Assembly (NCBI RefSeq): GCF_026626705.1
Contig: NZ_JAPNKC010000001.1
Span: forward strand, 8,326,001-8,390,000
Direction: 5' to 3'
Source: Pyxidicoccus sp. MSG2
Lineage (GTDB): Bacteria; Myxococcota; Myxococcia; Myxococcales; Myxococcaceae
Length of the DNA: 64,000 bases
Shown here: in pieces, positions 8,150 through 18,755 of the stretch
Layout of the letters: each line of letters opens with the position of its first letter
Numbering within the stretch: position 1 is the first letter of the stretch
Translations under genes and position numbers: made by a program
The notes under the pieces: generated by a model
What the model was told of the DNA's origin: nothing
The model's database searches: none
The model's input: the letters and a program-made list of their open reading frames with translations, nothing else

Positions 8150-9790
8150 ATGAGCCCGCCTCCTGCTCCTCCGCCCCTTCCGCCTGCCAGCTCGCTGAGC
8201 GGCCCCGCGTTCCGGTGGCTCCATGCGGGCGCGTGGGTGCTGCTGGGTGTGGCGCTGGCGCACGTCTTCTTCCGCTTCAGCGATGGGACGCTGGACCCGA
8301 TGGAGCTCTTCAACTCGGACGAGCTCTATCTGCCGGCCCTGTACCGCGACCTCTTCGAGCTGGGCGGCAGGTGGGCCGGGTGGCGGCTGACGCCCGCGCC
8401 GTACTTCTTCCCGGACATGCCGCTGTACTTCGCGCTCCAGGCGCTGTCCGGCTCCCTCGTGTACGCCACCCTGCTGTACGCGGCGGTGCAGGTGGCGCTG
8501 CTGGTGCTGTCCACGCAGTTCCTCGTGCGCACGGCGGCGCCTCCTGGCGCGGCGGCGCTGGGGCAGGTGGTGGCCGTCTGCGTGGTGGCAGGGCTGCTGG
8601 TGGCCTACGGCACGGGGACCTTCCGCGTGATGCAGACCTCGGTGCTCAGCGCCATCCACTTCAGCACGGTGCCCATGGCGCTGGCGGGGCTGGCGCTGGC
8701 ATTGCGGACGTTCCGGGGGGACTCGCGTCTCGCACCCTGGCTGCTCGGCGTGCTGTGCTTCCTGGCGAGCGCCTCGGACAGCCTCTTCGCCGTCGTCTTC
8801 ACCGTGCCCGCGGGGCTGTGCCTCGTGCTCCTCGCGGTGGCACGGCGTCCGGTTCCATGGCGGCGGCTGGGTGCCATCCTCGGCATCCTGGGTGGGGCCA
8901 CGCTGCTGGGCTTCCGCGCGGTGCGGTGGTCGACGCTCAAGCGCTCGGGTTCCGGGTATACGAAGCTGCGGGCGGACGCGGCGTGGGAGAGCCTCCGGCA
9001 GCTCGGGTCCCTGGTGGTGGAGCAGGTGCAGCGCTCTCCGGGGCTGACGGTGCTGTGGGTCGTCATGACGCTGGCCGCGGTGGCGGTGCTGGTGGCGCGG
9101 CGCCGTCAGTGGACGGCGTCCGGCTCTCCGAGGGGGGGCGTGTACGCGGTGTGCCTCTTCGGAGTGCTCGCGCTGGGAACGAACGTGGGCGCGGTGGTGC
9201 TGACGGGCCTCTTCCGAGACGACACGTGCTTCCGCTACCTCCCGATGTCCCTCCTGCTTCCATTCCTCGGCCTGGCGTTCGCGGCCGGGCTCGTGCCGCG
9301 CGAGACGTGGCAACGGGCGCTCGGCGCGGTGGCCCTGGGCGTGGTGGCGGTGGCCTGGGGGGGGACGTTCGCTCGCAATCCGTGGCGCACCGAGGGGCCG
9401 CTCGTCTCCGGGTACTACCCGCGCCTCGTCGCGTGCCTGGATGAGAACCGCGAGCGCCATGGGCTGGCGTGGGGCGTGGGGGACTACTGGAACGCGAAGT
9501 TCGTCTCGCTCTTCTCACGCACCGGGCTGTGGGTGAACCAGGTGGAGGGGGAGGGCCGCGTCCAACCCTGGATTACCAACGTCGACTGGTACCTGGCCCG
9601 GCACGGCGAGCGCCCGGACCACACCTTCGTCATCACGGAGCGGCTCGACATGGCGGGCTTCAAGCGCAGGTTCGGCGAGCCGCGCGCGAGCTTCCAGTGT
9701 GAGGGCGTCGAAGTCTTCGTGTACGGCGACGGCTTCGACACCGCGCTGCGCGACGCCTTCGCCGACGAGCTGAAGGTGCCGCGTCGGTGA
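8150..9790 (+). CDS. polytopic membrane protein, GT-C-like architecture, function unknown
   Basis: 546 residues if the ATG at 8150 is used; an in-frame ATG at 8090 would add 20 poorly hydrophobic residues. After a proline-rich start there are about 10-11 hydrophobic segments up to residue 420, then a soluble C-terminal domain of about 125 residues. The first loop contains NSDELYLPALYRDL, an acidic pair placed as in GT-C glycosyltransferases, but I cannot assign it to a named family. It is back to back with the ArnT-like gene, which supports but does not prove a cell-envelope glycosylation role. Its stop codon is inside a strong hairpin. Confidence 0.6.
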   Translation: MSPPPAPPPLPPASSLSGPAFRWLHAGAWVLLGVALAHVFFRFSDGTLDPMELFNSDELYLPALYRDLFELGGRWAGWRLTPAPYFFPDMPLYFALQALSGSLVYATLLYAAVQVALLVLSTQFLVRTAAPPGAAALGQVVAVCVVAGLLVAYGTGTFRVMQTSVLSAIHFSTVPMALAGLALALRTFRGDSRLAPWLLGVLCFLASASDSLFAVVFTVPAGLCLVLLAVARRPVPWRRLGAILGILGGATLLGFRAVRWSTLKRSGSGYTKLRADAAWESLRQLGSLVVEQVQRSPGLTVLWVVMTLAAVAVLVARRRQWTASGSPRGGVYAVCLFGVLALGTNVGAVVLTGLFRDDTCFRYLPMSLLLPFLGLAFAAGLVPRETWQRALGAVALGVVAVAWGGTFARNPWRTEGPLVSGYYPRLVACLDENRERHGLAWGVGDYWNAKFVSLFSRTGLWVNQVEGEGRVQPWITNVDWYLARHGERPDHTFVITERLDMAGFKRRFGEPRASFQCEGVEVFVYGDGFDTALRDAFADELKVPRR

Positions 9791-9803
9791 CGCGGCACCT
9801 TCA
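9771..9803. terminator. 15-bp perfect hairpin overlapping the stop codon
   Basis: Positions 9771-9785 pair perfectly with 9789-9803 around the three-base loop GGT. The TGA stop of the membrane protein gene (9788-9790) lies in the loop and the first bases of the right arm. The convergent gene ends at 9810, so the hairpin can terminate both. No U tract follows. Confidence 0.65.
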
Positions 9804-9809
9804 CGGGGT

Positions 9810-10649
9810 TCAGGCGGCGGGCTTCGAGTTGGAGTGGTCGTTCGCCTTGCCCAGCAGGTAGCCGCCGTGGCTGAGGGCGAGGAGCGCGACAAAGCCCTGC
9901 GAGAGCGCCGGCAGGCCGTCCGTCTTGCCCGTCATGACGGACGAGGCGACGTCCATGAAGTAGCTCACCGAGGCGATGAGCGTGAAGTAGAACATCTGCA
10001 CCTTGGCGAGGTCGATGTGGGCGGTGTTGCCGACCTCGTCACCCTGGAACATGTCGGAGACGCGGGCGTCTTGAATGCTCTTGTTGGCGTAGAGCGTGCC
10101 GACGCTGTTCTGCTCGATGTCCTTCATGTCCTCGGCGAGCTGGGTGGACGTGTTCCGCATCATCTTTTCGTCCGGCTTGCGGGTGCGCTTGGCGCCGAGG
10201 ATGAGCGGCGTGCCCAGCAGGGACGTGGTGGAGATGCCCATCGCCAACCAGAGCTCCTGGGGGATGCCGACGGCCACCGCGTCGGGCGTGCCCGCCTTCA
10301 CGCGGGAGAGGGCCATGGTCAGGTAGCCGCCGACGACAATCACCGTCCACACGACGGCCTGCATGCGCGAGAGGCTCATCATGTTGCGCTCGTTGACGAG
10401 CACGCCGAAGGGGGTGCCTGAAATCGCCTGTCCCAGCACGAGGAGGAACAGTGCCAGTGCGCCGGTGGTCGCGACGTAGCTCCAGCCGGGAGCCACGAAC
10501 CAGGAAGTGGCGAGCGCCACCAACGGCAGCGCGCCCGTGAGGAGGACGAGGCGGCTGTTCTCCTGCTGTGGAATGGGAATGACCGCGGTGTCTCCAGGCT
10601 TGGGCTCACCGACGGCGACTGTGGTTGCGACAGGTGGATTCTGCGCCAT
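9810..10649 (-). CDS. predicted inner-membrane protein, function unknown
   Basis: 279 residues. Hydrophobic segments are seen at about residues 34-52, 56-78, 98-118, 135-155, 220-240 and 250-268. A charged stretch of about 60 residues between the fourth and fifth (AKRTRKPDEKMMRNTSTQ onward) probably faces the cytoplasm. I do not recognise the family. The ATG at 10649 has GGGGGAAG just upstream; an in-frame ATG at 10676 would add nine residues. It stands alone between a convergent neighbour and the Imm52-type gene, so context gives no function. Confidence 0.65.
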   Translation of the reverse strand: MAQNPPVATTVAVGEPKPGDTAVIPIPQQENSRLVLLTGALPLVALATSWFVAPGWSYVATTGALALFLLVLGQAISGTPFGVLVNERNMMSLSRMQAVVWTVIVVGGYLTMALSRVKAGTPDAVAVGIPQELWLAMGISTTSLLGTPLILGAKRTRKPDEKMMRNTSTQLAEDMKDIEQNSVGTLYANKSIQDARVSDMFQGDEVGNTAHIDLAKVQMFYFTLIASVSYFMDVASSVMTGKTDGLPALSQGFVALLALSHGGYLLGKANDHSNSKPAA

Positions 10650-10760
10650 GACTTCCCCCCGGGTGGTGGAGGCCATGCTAACGAGCTGTCGTTGATTCCG
10701 GTCTATGCGGGCTGGCAGTCTCGACTGATGGACACTCGTTCGGGACTTGGGGGCGGTGGA

Positions 10761-11468
10761 CTATTCATGGAGGGGGCGCAGCAGCCCGGCCTCGCCCAGA
10801 ATCGCTTGTACGTGTGCGGCGAGAGCAACGTGCTCGGGGTTGCTCGCCGTGAAGCACTCCGGGGTGAGGATGACGAGAGTACCCTTGTCCTCCACAGGTT
10901 CGATGCGTGCCGGAGCGGGGAGGGGAGGTACCGCGCCGCGACTCCGCGAGAAGTACATGACCCAACCCGCGAAGGTGCCGGGCTCCGCTGCCTTGAGCAC
11001 TTCGGCTCTATGGAGTTCGGAGGTCGCGATGCCCCAATCCGGTTCCCAGGCCAGCGCCATGGCGCGAAGAGCGCGGGTCATCACGGTCCCATTCATGACC
11101 CGCTGTGCGATGAGCCCCTGACGGGGAGGATTCAGCGTGCACGAGTTGCATACGGACGCTGACGTCAGCCCGCACTTCAGAATCACGCCGGTAGCGCTTC
11201 CCTGGGACTCTCCACTCCATGCTGTCAGGGTGAAACCACCCAGCAGGTGATGCTTCTTCGTCGTGAATAGCTGCTCGAAGGTCGCTGGTTGAGGCGCCAG
11301 AGGCCGTTCGAGTGCCTCTTCACGAGTCCTGCCTGTCGCAAACCAATGCTCCCAGGTTGGCTCCAGGGGTCCCAGGTCCTGGAAGAGACGCGTTGTGCGT
11401 CGAGCGCAGGCTTCGGCCGACTCCTTGCGGCCGGGCCAGTAGACACCGGCGTAGTAGCCCTCGGACAT
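10761..11468 (-). CDS. Imm52-type immunity protein
   Basis: 235 residues, soluble, no signal peptide. The N-terminus YYAGVYWPGRKESAEACARR is the pattern I associate with the immunity 52 family, which has many paralogs in myxobacteria. Members neutralise polymorphic toxins delivered to kin or rivals. No toxin gene is adjacent, so this would be an orphan immunity gene, a common way to protect against toxins of sister strains. GGAGG five bases upstream supports the ATG at 11468. The family call rests on remembered N-terminal motif similarity, and the target toxin is unknown. Confidence 0.6.
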   Translation of the reverse strand: MSEGYYAGVYWPGRKESAEACARRTTRLFQDLGPLEPTWEHWFATGRTREEALERPLAPQPATFEQLFTTKKHHLLGGFTLTAWSGESQGSATGVILKCGLTSASVCNSCTLNPPRQGLIAQRVMNGTVMTRALRAMALAWEPDWGIATSELHRAEVLKAAEPGTFAGWVMYFSRSRGAVPPLPAPARIEPVEDKGTLVILTPECFTASNPEHVALAAHVQAILGEAGLLRPLHE

Positions 11469-11525
11469 GAGGCCCTCCTATCAGGGCTGCGCGGGAACGT
11501 GGACGACCTCGATGTTCGTACCGCC

Positions 11526-12886
<1,361 letters not shown>

Positions 12887-12890
<4 letters not shown>

Positions 12891-15859
12891 GCCAGGGCTC
12901 CCCGTCCGGTCTGGACTCCCAGCGGCTCCGGCAGGCTCACCGTCACGCTAGTGCCTCCCCCGGGGCGGCTGTCCACCTGCATGGCCCCTCCATGCTCCCG
13001 CACGATTCCCGCCACCAGCGCCAGCCCCAGCCCCGTGCCCTCGCCCGGCTGCTTCGTCGTGAAGAAGGGCTCGAAGATGCGCTGGGTCAGCTCTCGCGGA
13101 ACGCCAGCGCCCCGGTCCAGCACCCGCAGGTGGACGCCCCTGCCGTCAACCTCCGCCACCAGTTCCACCAACGCGCCGTCGGGCGAGGCGTCGATGGCAT
13201 TGGTCAGCAGATTCACCAGCACCTGCTCCAGCCGCTGCGCGTCGCCCAGCACCTCCAGCCCCTCCGGACAGCGGTGCTCGAAGCGCAGCCCCCGGTCCTT
13301 CCGCGTGCCGCGTGCGAGCCTCGCCAGCTCCACGGATTCCGTCAGCAAGGGGCCCACCGCGACTCGCGTGAAGGGGCGCGCCTCGCCGCCCGCCGTGCCC
13401 GCGTGGCTGAAGCCCACCAGCGCCCGGACAATCGCGTCGATGCGCCGGCACTGCTGGAGGATGAGTCCCACGCGCTCGCGCACCGCCTCCGCGTCGTCCA
13501 ATTCGTACTTGAGGTTCTGAGCGAGGCTGGCAATCGCCGTCAGCGGGTTGCCAATCTCGTGCGCCACGCCCGCCGCCACCCGGCCCAGCGAGGCCAGCCG
13601 GTCCTGGTGTGCCAACCGCGCGTCCACCGCCTTGCGCTCCGTCAGGTCCTCTACCAGCAGTGCCATGCCCTCGGACGCGCTGCCCCGCTCCTCCGCCGCC
13701 GACAGCCGCGAGCGGTGCAGGCGCAGCACGCGCTCGCCTCCCGCCACGGTGACGCGCGCTTCCGTGTCCTCCTCGGCGCCGGCCGCGAAGCCGGACAAGA
13801 GCGGGCCCCAGGGCCCCGGCAGCGCCGCGAGCAGGTGGCCCCGCACCGCGCCCGCCTCCACGCCGGCCAACCGCTCCAGCGCCGCGTTCCAGATGACCAC
13901 CTCGCCGTCCGGCCCCACCGCGCACACGCCCAGCGGCAGGTCCTCGAGGATGCGCCGCAGGTAGCGCCGCACCGCCTCCAGCGCATGGACGGGTCCGCCC
14001 TGCATGCTTCGCGCGTCCCGCAGCAGCTCCTCCACGAAGCGCAGTTGCTCCGCCAGCGCGGTGCGCGCTTCCGGCTCCAGCCGCAGCGCCTCCTCCACCG
14101 TCAGCCGCGCCAGCACCGGGCCGAGGAGCCCCGACAGGTTGCGCTCCACGCCGTCGCGCAGCCGGCGCAGCTCCGCGGGCCGCCGCTCGTCCGGGGGCAG
14201 GCCCAGCGAGGCCAGCGCCCGGTCCACCTCCGCCGCCGCGGCCTCCTTGCCCAGCAGCGGCGCCAGGCTCCGACGGAACTCCTCCGGCGAGCCCGCCACC
14301 ACGCCACCCGAGGCCAGCGCGGGCGCCTCGCGCGTGCAGGCCCGCGCGGCCTCCGCCTCCCGCGCCGACTGCCGCGTGGCCAGCGACACCGCCACGAAGG
14401 CCAGCACGTTGAGCGTCAGCGACGCGAAGGTGGAGAAGCCCCACGGTTCATCCGAGGGGAAGCCGAGCAACCCCGCCACCCGCCGCGTCCACGCCACCAC
14501 ACCCGGCGAGGCCCACAGCGGCACCACCAGCGTCACCGCCCACGTGGCTGCGCCGACGCTCAACCCCGCGAGCAACCCCGCCCGCGTGCCGCGCTTCCAG
14601 AAGAGCAGCCCCAGCACGCCCGGGGCGAACTGCGCCACCGCGACGAAGGACACCAGCCCCAGGTCCACCAGCCCCGTGCCGCGCGTGTCCAGCAGCCGGT
14701 AGAAGCCGTAGCCCGCCAGGATGATGATGGCGATGAGCAGCCGCCGCGCCCACAAGAGCCAGCCGTACAGGTGCGGCTGGCCGCGCGCGTAGCCCAGGGG
14801 CAGCACCAGGTGCGTGAGGCACATGGGCGCCAGCGCGAGCGTGGTGACGATGACCATGGCGCTCGCCGCGGACACGCCGCCCAGGAAGGCCACCAGCGCC
14901 AGACCCGTGGCCCCGCGCGACGCCGGCACGCCCAGCACGTGGAAGTCCGCGGGCCAGGGCAGCCCCACCGCGTCCCCGCTCCACAGCAGCACCGGCACGA
15001 ACAGGTTCATCACCAGCAGCAGCAGGGGGAGCGCCCAGGTGGCGGTGGCCCACCCGTCCTTCTCCGGCGCCTCGGTGAAGGCCACGTGGTAGCTGCGCGG
15101 CGTCAGGAAGGCCGCCGCGCAGGACAGCACCAGCAGCGGCGCCCAGGACGCGTCCCGGGCCGGCCGCTGGAGCCCGTCCACCGCCTCCGGGTGGGCATCC
15201 AGCCACGCCATCAGCCCGTCCACGCCGCCGAACACGGAGGACACCGCCCACAGGCCCACGGCCGTGAGCGCCACCACCTTCACCGCGGACTCGAAGGCGA
15301 TGGCCAGCATCAGCCCCTCGTGCCGCTCGCGCGGGGTGAGGTGCCGCGCGCCGAAGAGGACGGAGAAGCCGGTCAGCACCGCGCAGAAGCCCAGGCCCAC
15401 GAGCGTGGGCGACGCGGAGGGGCTGAGCACCTTCGCGGACTCCACGACGGCGCGCACCTGGAGCGCGAGGTACGGGAGGCTTCCGGCCAGCATGAACAGC
15501 GTCACCGCCGTGCCGGTGGACTGGCCCGGGTAGCGGAAGGCCAGCACGTCCGCCAGCGACGTGAGCTGCAACTCACGCGTCAGCCGCAGCAGCGGGCGCC
15601 ACAGCACGGGGCTCAGCAGGCAGGCCAGCGTGACGCCCAGGTAGATGCCCAGGTAGCGGAAGCCGTGCCGCGCCGCGTACCCCACGCTGCCGAAGTAGGA
15701 CCACGAGGTGGCGTACACGCCCAGCGCCAGCGAGTAGACGAGCGGGTGCTGGGTGATGCGCGCGGGGATGACGCCCCGCTCGGCGGCGTACGCCACCAGG
15801 AAGAGCACGAGCAGGTACGCGACGGACGCCGCGACGAGCGGGCCCAGCTCAAGTGTCAT
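12887..15859 (-). CDS. CbrA/CrbS-type histidine kinase: SLC5 transporter-STAC-PAS-HisKA-HATPase
   Basis: About 990 residues. Residues 1-500 form a sodium:solute symporter-like domain with about 13 membrane segments. A STAC-like linker follows (about 525-625, LAPLLGKEAAAAEVDRAL region), then a PAS domain (about 640-740). The HisKA box is VAAGVAHEIGNPLTAI with the phospho-histidine, and the ATPase has LVNLLTNAIDASPDG and the GTGLGLALV G box. Kinases of this build (CbrA, CrbS) link nutrient or acetate sensing to gene expression; CrbS controls acs in other bacteria. The ligand is not known here. The ATG at 15859 has GGAG nine bases upstream; a GTG at 15865 is possible. It overlaps the small membrane protein gene before it. 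Confidence 0.9.
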
Positions 15860-16049
15860 GGCCACCGCTCCGGTGTGCCACCCAGCCGCCCAGGGCGATG
15901 ACGCCCAGCCAGACGAGGAAGGGCAGGTAGCCGGGCGCTCCCTCCGCCAGCCACAGCCGGCGCAGCGGAGAGCCGAAGACGAGCACCGCGATGGCGAAGA
16001 CGAGCAGCGACGGCATGGCCGGCGCGTCGGGCTCGGAGGGGCGCTTCAT
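15849..16049 (-). CDS. small membrane protein upstream of the SLC5-type kinase
   Basis: 66 residues with two hydrophobic helices (PSLLVFAIAVLVF and YLPFLVWLGVIALGGWVAH), probably a hairpin in the inner membrane with both ends in the cytoplasm. Its stop codon lies inside the start region of the kinase gene, so both are translated together. Small helper proteins of SLC5 transporters (such as DUF485 or DUF997 types) are often encoded just before them, so it may help fold or gate the sensor. I do not assign a family. GGAGG is only two bases from the ATG, so the exact start is uncertain. Confidence 0.6.
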   Translation of the reverse strand: MKRPSEPDAPAMPSLLVFAIAVLVFGSPLRRLWLAEGAPGYLPFLVWLGVIALGGWVAHRSGGHDT

Positions 16050-16122
16050 GACCTCCGAGGATAGCAGCGGTGGAACGGCCCGGTAGCCCACCCCCGGCCC
16101 CGGCTGATAATCCAGGGGCCAC

Positions 16123-17655
16123 ATGGCGGACGTCCCTCCCTTCTCCGAGCTCTCCCAGTTCACCCTGGACCGTCCCTCGCTCCGGCTGCTCCCGGAGTCC
16201 TTCTGCCGGCGCAACAAGGTGGCGGTGCTGGGTCGCGTGGACCCGGCCGCGCATGCCTCGCCGGTGACGGTGGGCATGGTCCAGCCGGACAACCGCGTCA
16301 TCATCGAGCTCATCAGCGACTTCCTCCGGCGCCCGCTCCAGCCCGTCCACCTCAACCACTACGAAGTCGAGTCCGCGCTGGAGGTGGGCTTCGGCGCGGG
16401 GCCCCGCATCACCGCGGACCTCACGCTCAAGGCCCGCGTGCCGCTGTCCGAAGCGCCGTCCGCGGTGGAGCTGGTGGACCACGTGCTCGCCACCGCGGTG
16501 GAGCTCAAGGCGTCCGACATCCACGTGGAGGGCTACTTCGACGACGTGGACCTGCGCTATCGCATCGACGGCATCCTCCACCAGTCGTACACGGACATCG
16601 ACCCGCGCTCGCTGCCGGAGGTGGTCAGCCGCATCAAGCTGCTCGCCGGGCTGGACATCACGGAGCGCCGCCGCCCGCAGGACGGCCGCTTCCGCGCACT
16701 CCTGGAGGGCTCCGAGGGACGCAAGCTGGTGGACTACCGCGTCAGCGTGGTGCCCAGCCCCGTGGGCGAGGACGTGGTCATCCGCATCCTCGACGCCAGC
16801 GTGGGCCTGGTCCCCGTGGAGCAGCTGGGCATGTCCCCGGCCATGCAGACGCTCTTCCTCCAACTGCTGTGCAACCCGGAGGGGCTGGTGCTCGTCACCG
16901 GGCCCACGGGCAGCGGCAAGACGACGACGCTGTACTCGGCGCTGGCCCGGCTCAACGACGGCCGCAGGAAGATCATCACCGCCGAGGACCCCATCGAGTA
17001 CTACGTCCCCAAGGTGAACCAGAAGCAGGTGACGCAGCAGATGCCGCACGCGACGCTGCTGCGCGCCATGCTCCGCCAGGACCCCAACGTCATGCTGGTG
17101 GGCGAGGTCCGTGATTTGGAGACGGGCAGCATGGCCCTCACCGCCGCGTCCACCGGTCACGTGGTGCTGGGCACGCTGCACACCGCGGACGCGGTGGGCG
17201 CGGTGGCGCGGCTGCGCGGGCTGAAGCTGGACGACGTGGACATCAGCGATTCGCTGCTGGCGGTGCTGGCCCAGCGACTGGTGCGCCGCATCTGCGAGCA
17301 GTGCGTGGAGCCCGTCCCGCCCACCCTGGAGCAGGAGGCGCTCCTCGGCCGGCTGCTGAAGGGCGTGCAGCCGCACGCGGGCAGGGGCTGCGAGGCGTGC
17401 CACCACACCGGCTACAAGGGACGTCTGGGCATCTTCGAGCTGCTGCTGGTGGACCCGGACCTCCAGGACCTCATCGCCCGGAGCGCGCCCACCGTGGAGC
17501 TGCGCCGCCATGCGCGGGCGCACGGGCTGCGCACGCTGGTGCAGGACGCGCTGGACAAGGTGTCCGCGCGCATGACGACGCTCGCGGAGCTGGTGCGCGT
17601 GGTGCCGTACCGGCACATCCTCACAATCCGCGACGAAGGGCAGGACGCCGGGTAG
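16123..17655 (+). CDS. GspE/PilB-type secretion or pilus ATPase
   Basis: 510 residues. An N-terminal T2SSE-type domain spans about 1-120. The motor has Walker A GPTGSGKTTTLYSAL at about 263-277, the Walker B region MLVGEVRDLETG, and the His box GTLHTADAVGAV. Near the end the two CxxC pairs CEQC and CEAC, 34 residues apart, form the zinc knuckle of GspE/PilB ATPases. Such enzymes power type II secretion or type IV pilus extension from the cytoplasm. No pilin, platform or secretin gene is nearby, so this is an orphan copy whose machine is unknown. GGGG seven bases before the ATG supports the start. The FHA protein gene follows 36 bases later and is probably co-transcribed. Confidence 0.85.
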   Translation: MADVPPFSELSQFTLDRPSLRLLPESFCRRNKVAVLGRVDPAAHASPVTVGMVQPDNRVIIELISDFLRRPLQPVHLNHYEVESALEVGFGAGPRITADLTLKARVPLSEAPSAVELVDHVLATAVELKASDIHVEGYFDDVDLRYRIDGILHQSYTDIDPRSLPEVVSRIKLLAGLDITERRRPQDGRFRALLEGSEGRKLVDYRVSVVPSPVGEDVVIRILDASVGLVPVEQLGMSPAMQTLFLQLLCNPEGLVLVTGPTGSGKTTTLYSALARLNDGRRKIITAEDPIEYYVPKVNQKQVTQQMPHATLLRAMLRQDPNVMLVGEVRDLETGSMALTAASTGHVVLGTLHTADAVGAVARLRGLKLDDVDISDSLLAVLAQRLVRRICEQCVEPVPPTLEQEALLGRLLKGVQPHAGRGCEACHHTGYKGRLGIFELLLVDPDLQDLIARSAPTVELRRHARAHGLRTLVQDALDKVSARMTTLAELVRVVPYRHILTIRDEGQDAG

Positions 17656-17691
17656 GATGCCGGCCTCGAAACGAGGGTGGGGGACCAGGCC

Positions 17692-18222
17692 ATGCTGACC
17701 GTCCAGGAACTGCGAGCGCTGAGCAGGCGGCTGACGGAGCCGTTCTTCTGCCGGCAGGTGGGGCCCTTCGTGCTGGTGCAGAAGCCGCCCAGCCCGGTGA
17801 TGGCGCAACTCGCGCTGAAGATGGGCGCGGCCCGCACGACGATGGCGCGCGACATTCCCAGCCTGGAGCGGCAGCAGGTGGCCCTCTGGCTGCACTTCGA
17901 CGCGCTCACCGTGGCCACGCTGCCGCCGGTGGACGGGCAGGACGTGCTCACCGTGGGCCGCCAGCCCGACTGCGACCTGGTGGTCAACGAGCCGTCCGTC
18001 TCCAAGCGCCACGCGCAGCTGTGCTGGCACGGCCCCGCGGCGGGCTGCACCCTGGTGGACCTCAAGTCGAGCAACGGCACCTTCATCAACGCGAAGGAGC
18101 TGGCGTCGGGCGGCGAGCTGCACGTGCGCGACGGCGACCTGCTGGGCTTCGGCGACGCGACGTTCGCCTACCTGCTCGCGCCGTCCTTCTACGCGAAGCT
18201 GCAGCGCATGGCGCCGCTGTGA
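17692..18222 (+). CDS. FHA-domain protein
   Basis: 176 residues. The C-terminal half (about 85-165) is an FHA domain: LTVGRQPDCDLVVNEPSVSK has the conserved Gly-Arg and the Ser-x-x-His turn (SVSKRHAQL), followed by DLKSSNGTFIN. FHA domains bind phosphothreonine peptides. The N-terminal 80 residues have no recognised fold. Cotranscription with a GspE/PilB-like ATPase suggests phosphorylation-dependent control of a secretion or pilus machine by a Ser/Thr kinase, which myxobacteria have in large numbers; this is inference. A GTG at 17677 would add five residues. Confidence 0.85.
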   Translation: MLTVQELRALSRRLTEPFFCRQVGPFVLVQKPPSPVMAQLALKMGAARTTMARDIPSLERQQVALWLHFDALTVATLPPVDGQDVLTVGRQPDCDLVVNEPSVSKRHAQLCWHGPAAGCTLVDLKSSNGTFINAKELASGGELHVRDGDLLGFGDATFAYLLAPSFYAKLQRMAPL

Positions 18223-18279
18223 GCCCCTCCCGTTTCCCTCGCACCGGGGCTACCTGAGAGGCATGGACCGGAGGGGATG

Positions 18280-18711
18280 ATGCAGGCGGCCGGACACGGG
18301 GACGCACGGCACCTCACAGCGTCATGGTGGCTCAAGGGCACGGCCTCCGGTGAGCCCGGGGCACCAGAAGCCAAGGTCGAGGAGTCCCTGGAGACGCGTG
18401 AGCCGGAGGCACCGCTGTGCTGCGCGCGCTGTGGCCATCCCGTGACACGCGAGCGCCACCGCATCCCCGTCAACAGTCGGCACGAGCACACGCGCGTCAA
18501 CCCGTTCGGCATCGTCTTCCACTTCGGCTGCTTCGCCCAGGCGGAGGGGTGTGCCGTGGATGGCCCGCCCACGGCCGAGGCTACGTGGTTCCCCGGATTC
18601 GCCTGGCAGGTGGCGCACTGCGCCGCGTGTGGCGCGCACCTGGGCTGGGCATTTCGTGGCGACGGTGCCTTCTTCGGGTTGCTGCTGGACAGGCTGACCC
18701 TGCCGTCCTGA
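18280..18711 (+). CDS. single-domain cereblon-like (CULT) protein
   Basis: 143 residues. It shows the features of the CULT domain, the thalidomide-binding domain of human cereblon and of small bacterial homologs such as MsCI4 of Magnetospirillum. Two CxxC zinc pairs lie at about C48/C51 (CARC) and C114/C117 (CAAC). The signature TWFPGFAW, then HLGW, supplies three tryptophans (about W103, W109, W123) in the places of the tri-tryptophan cage. NPFGIVFHFGCF before it is also typical. There are no Lon or helical bundle domains as in eukaryotic cereblon. The natural ligand in bacteria is not established. GGAGG five bases upstream favours the second of two adjacent ATGs. The first 40 residues are not part of the domain. 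Confidence 0.82.
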   Translation: MQAAGHGDARHLTASWWLKGTASGEPGAPEAKVEESLETREPEAPLCCARCGHPVTRERHRIPVNSRHEHTRVNPFGIVFHFGCFAQAEGCAVDGPPTAEATWFPGFAWQVAHCAACGAHLGWAFRGDGAFFGLLLDRLTLPS

Positions 18712-18755
18712 GCGTGCTACGCATTCCAGAGCATAACGGCACGCATCGGGAGGGG

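Noticed and set aside
12992..15901. A 969-residue plus-strand frame opposite the SLC5-type kinase
   Set aside because: Rich in Arg, Gln and His, with no recognisable fold; the minus-strand kinase has clear motifs throughout.
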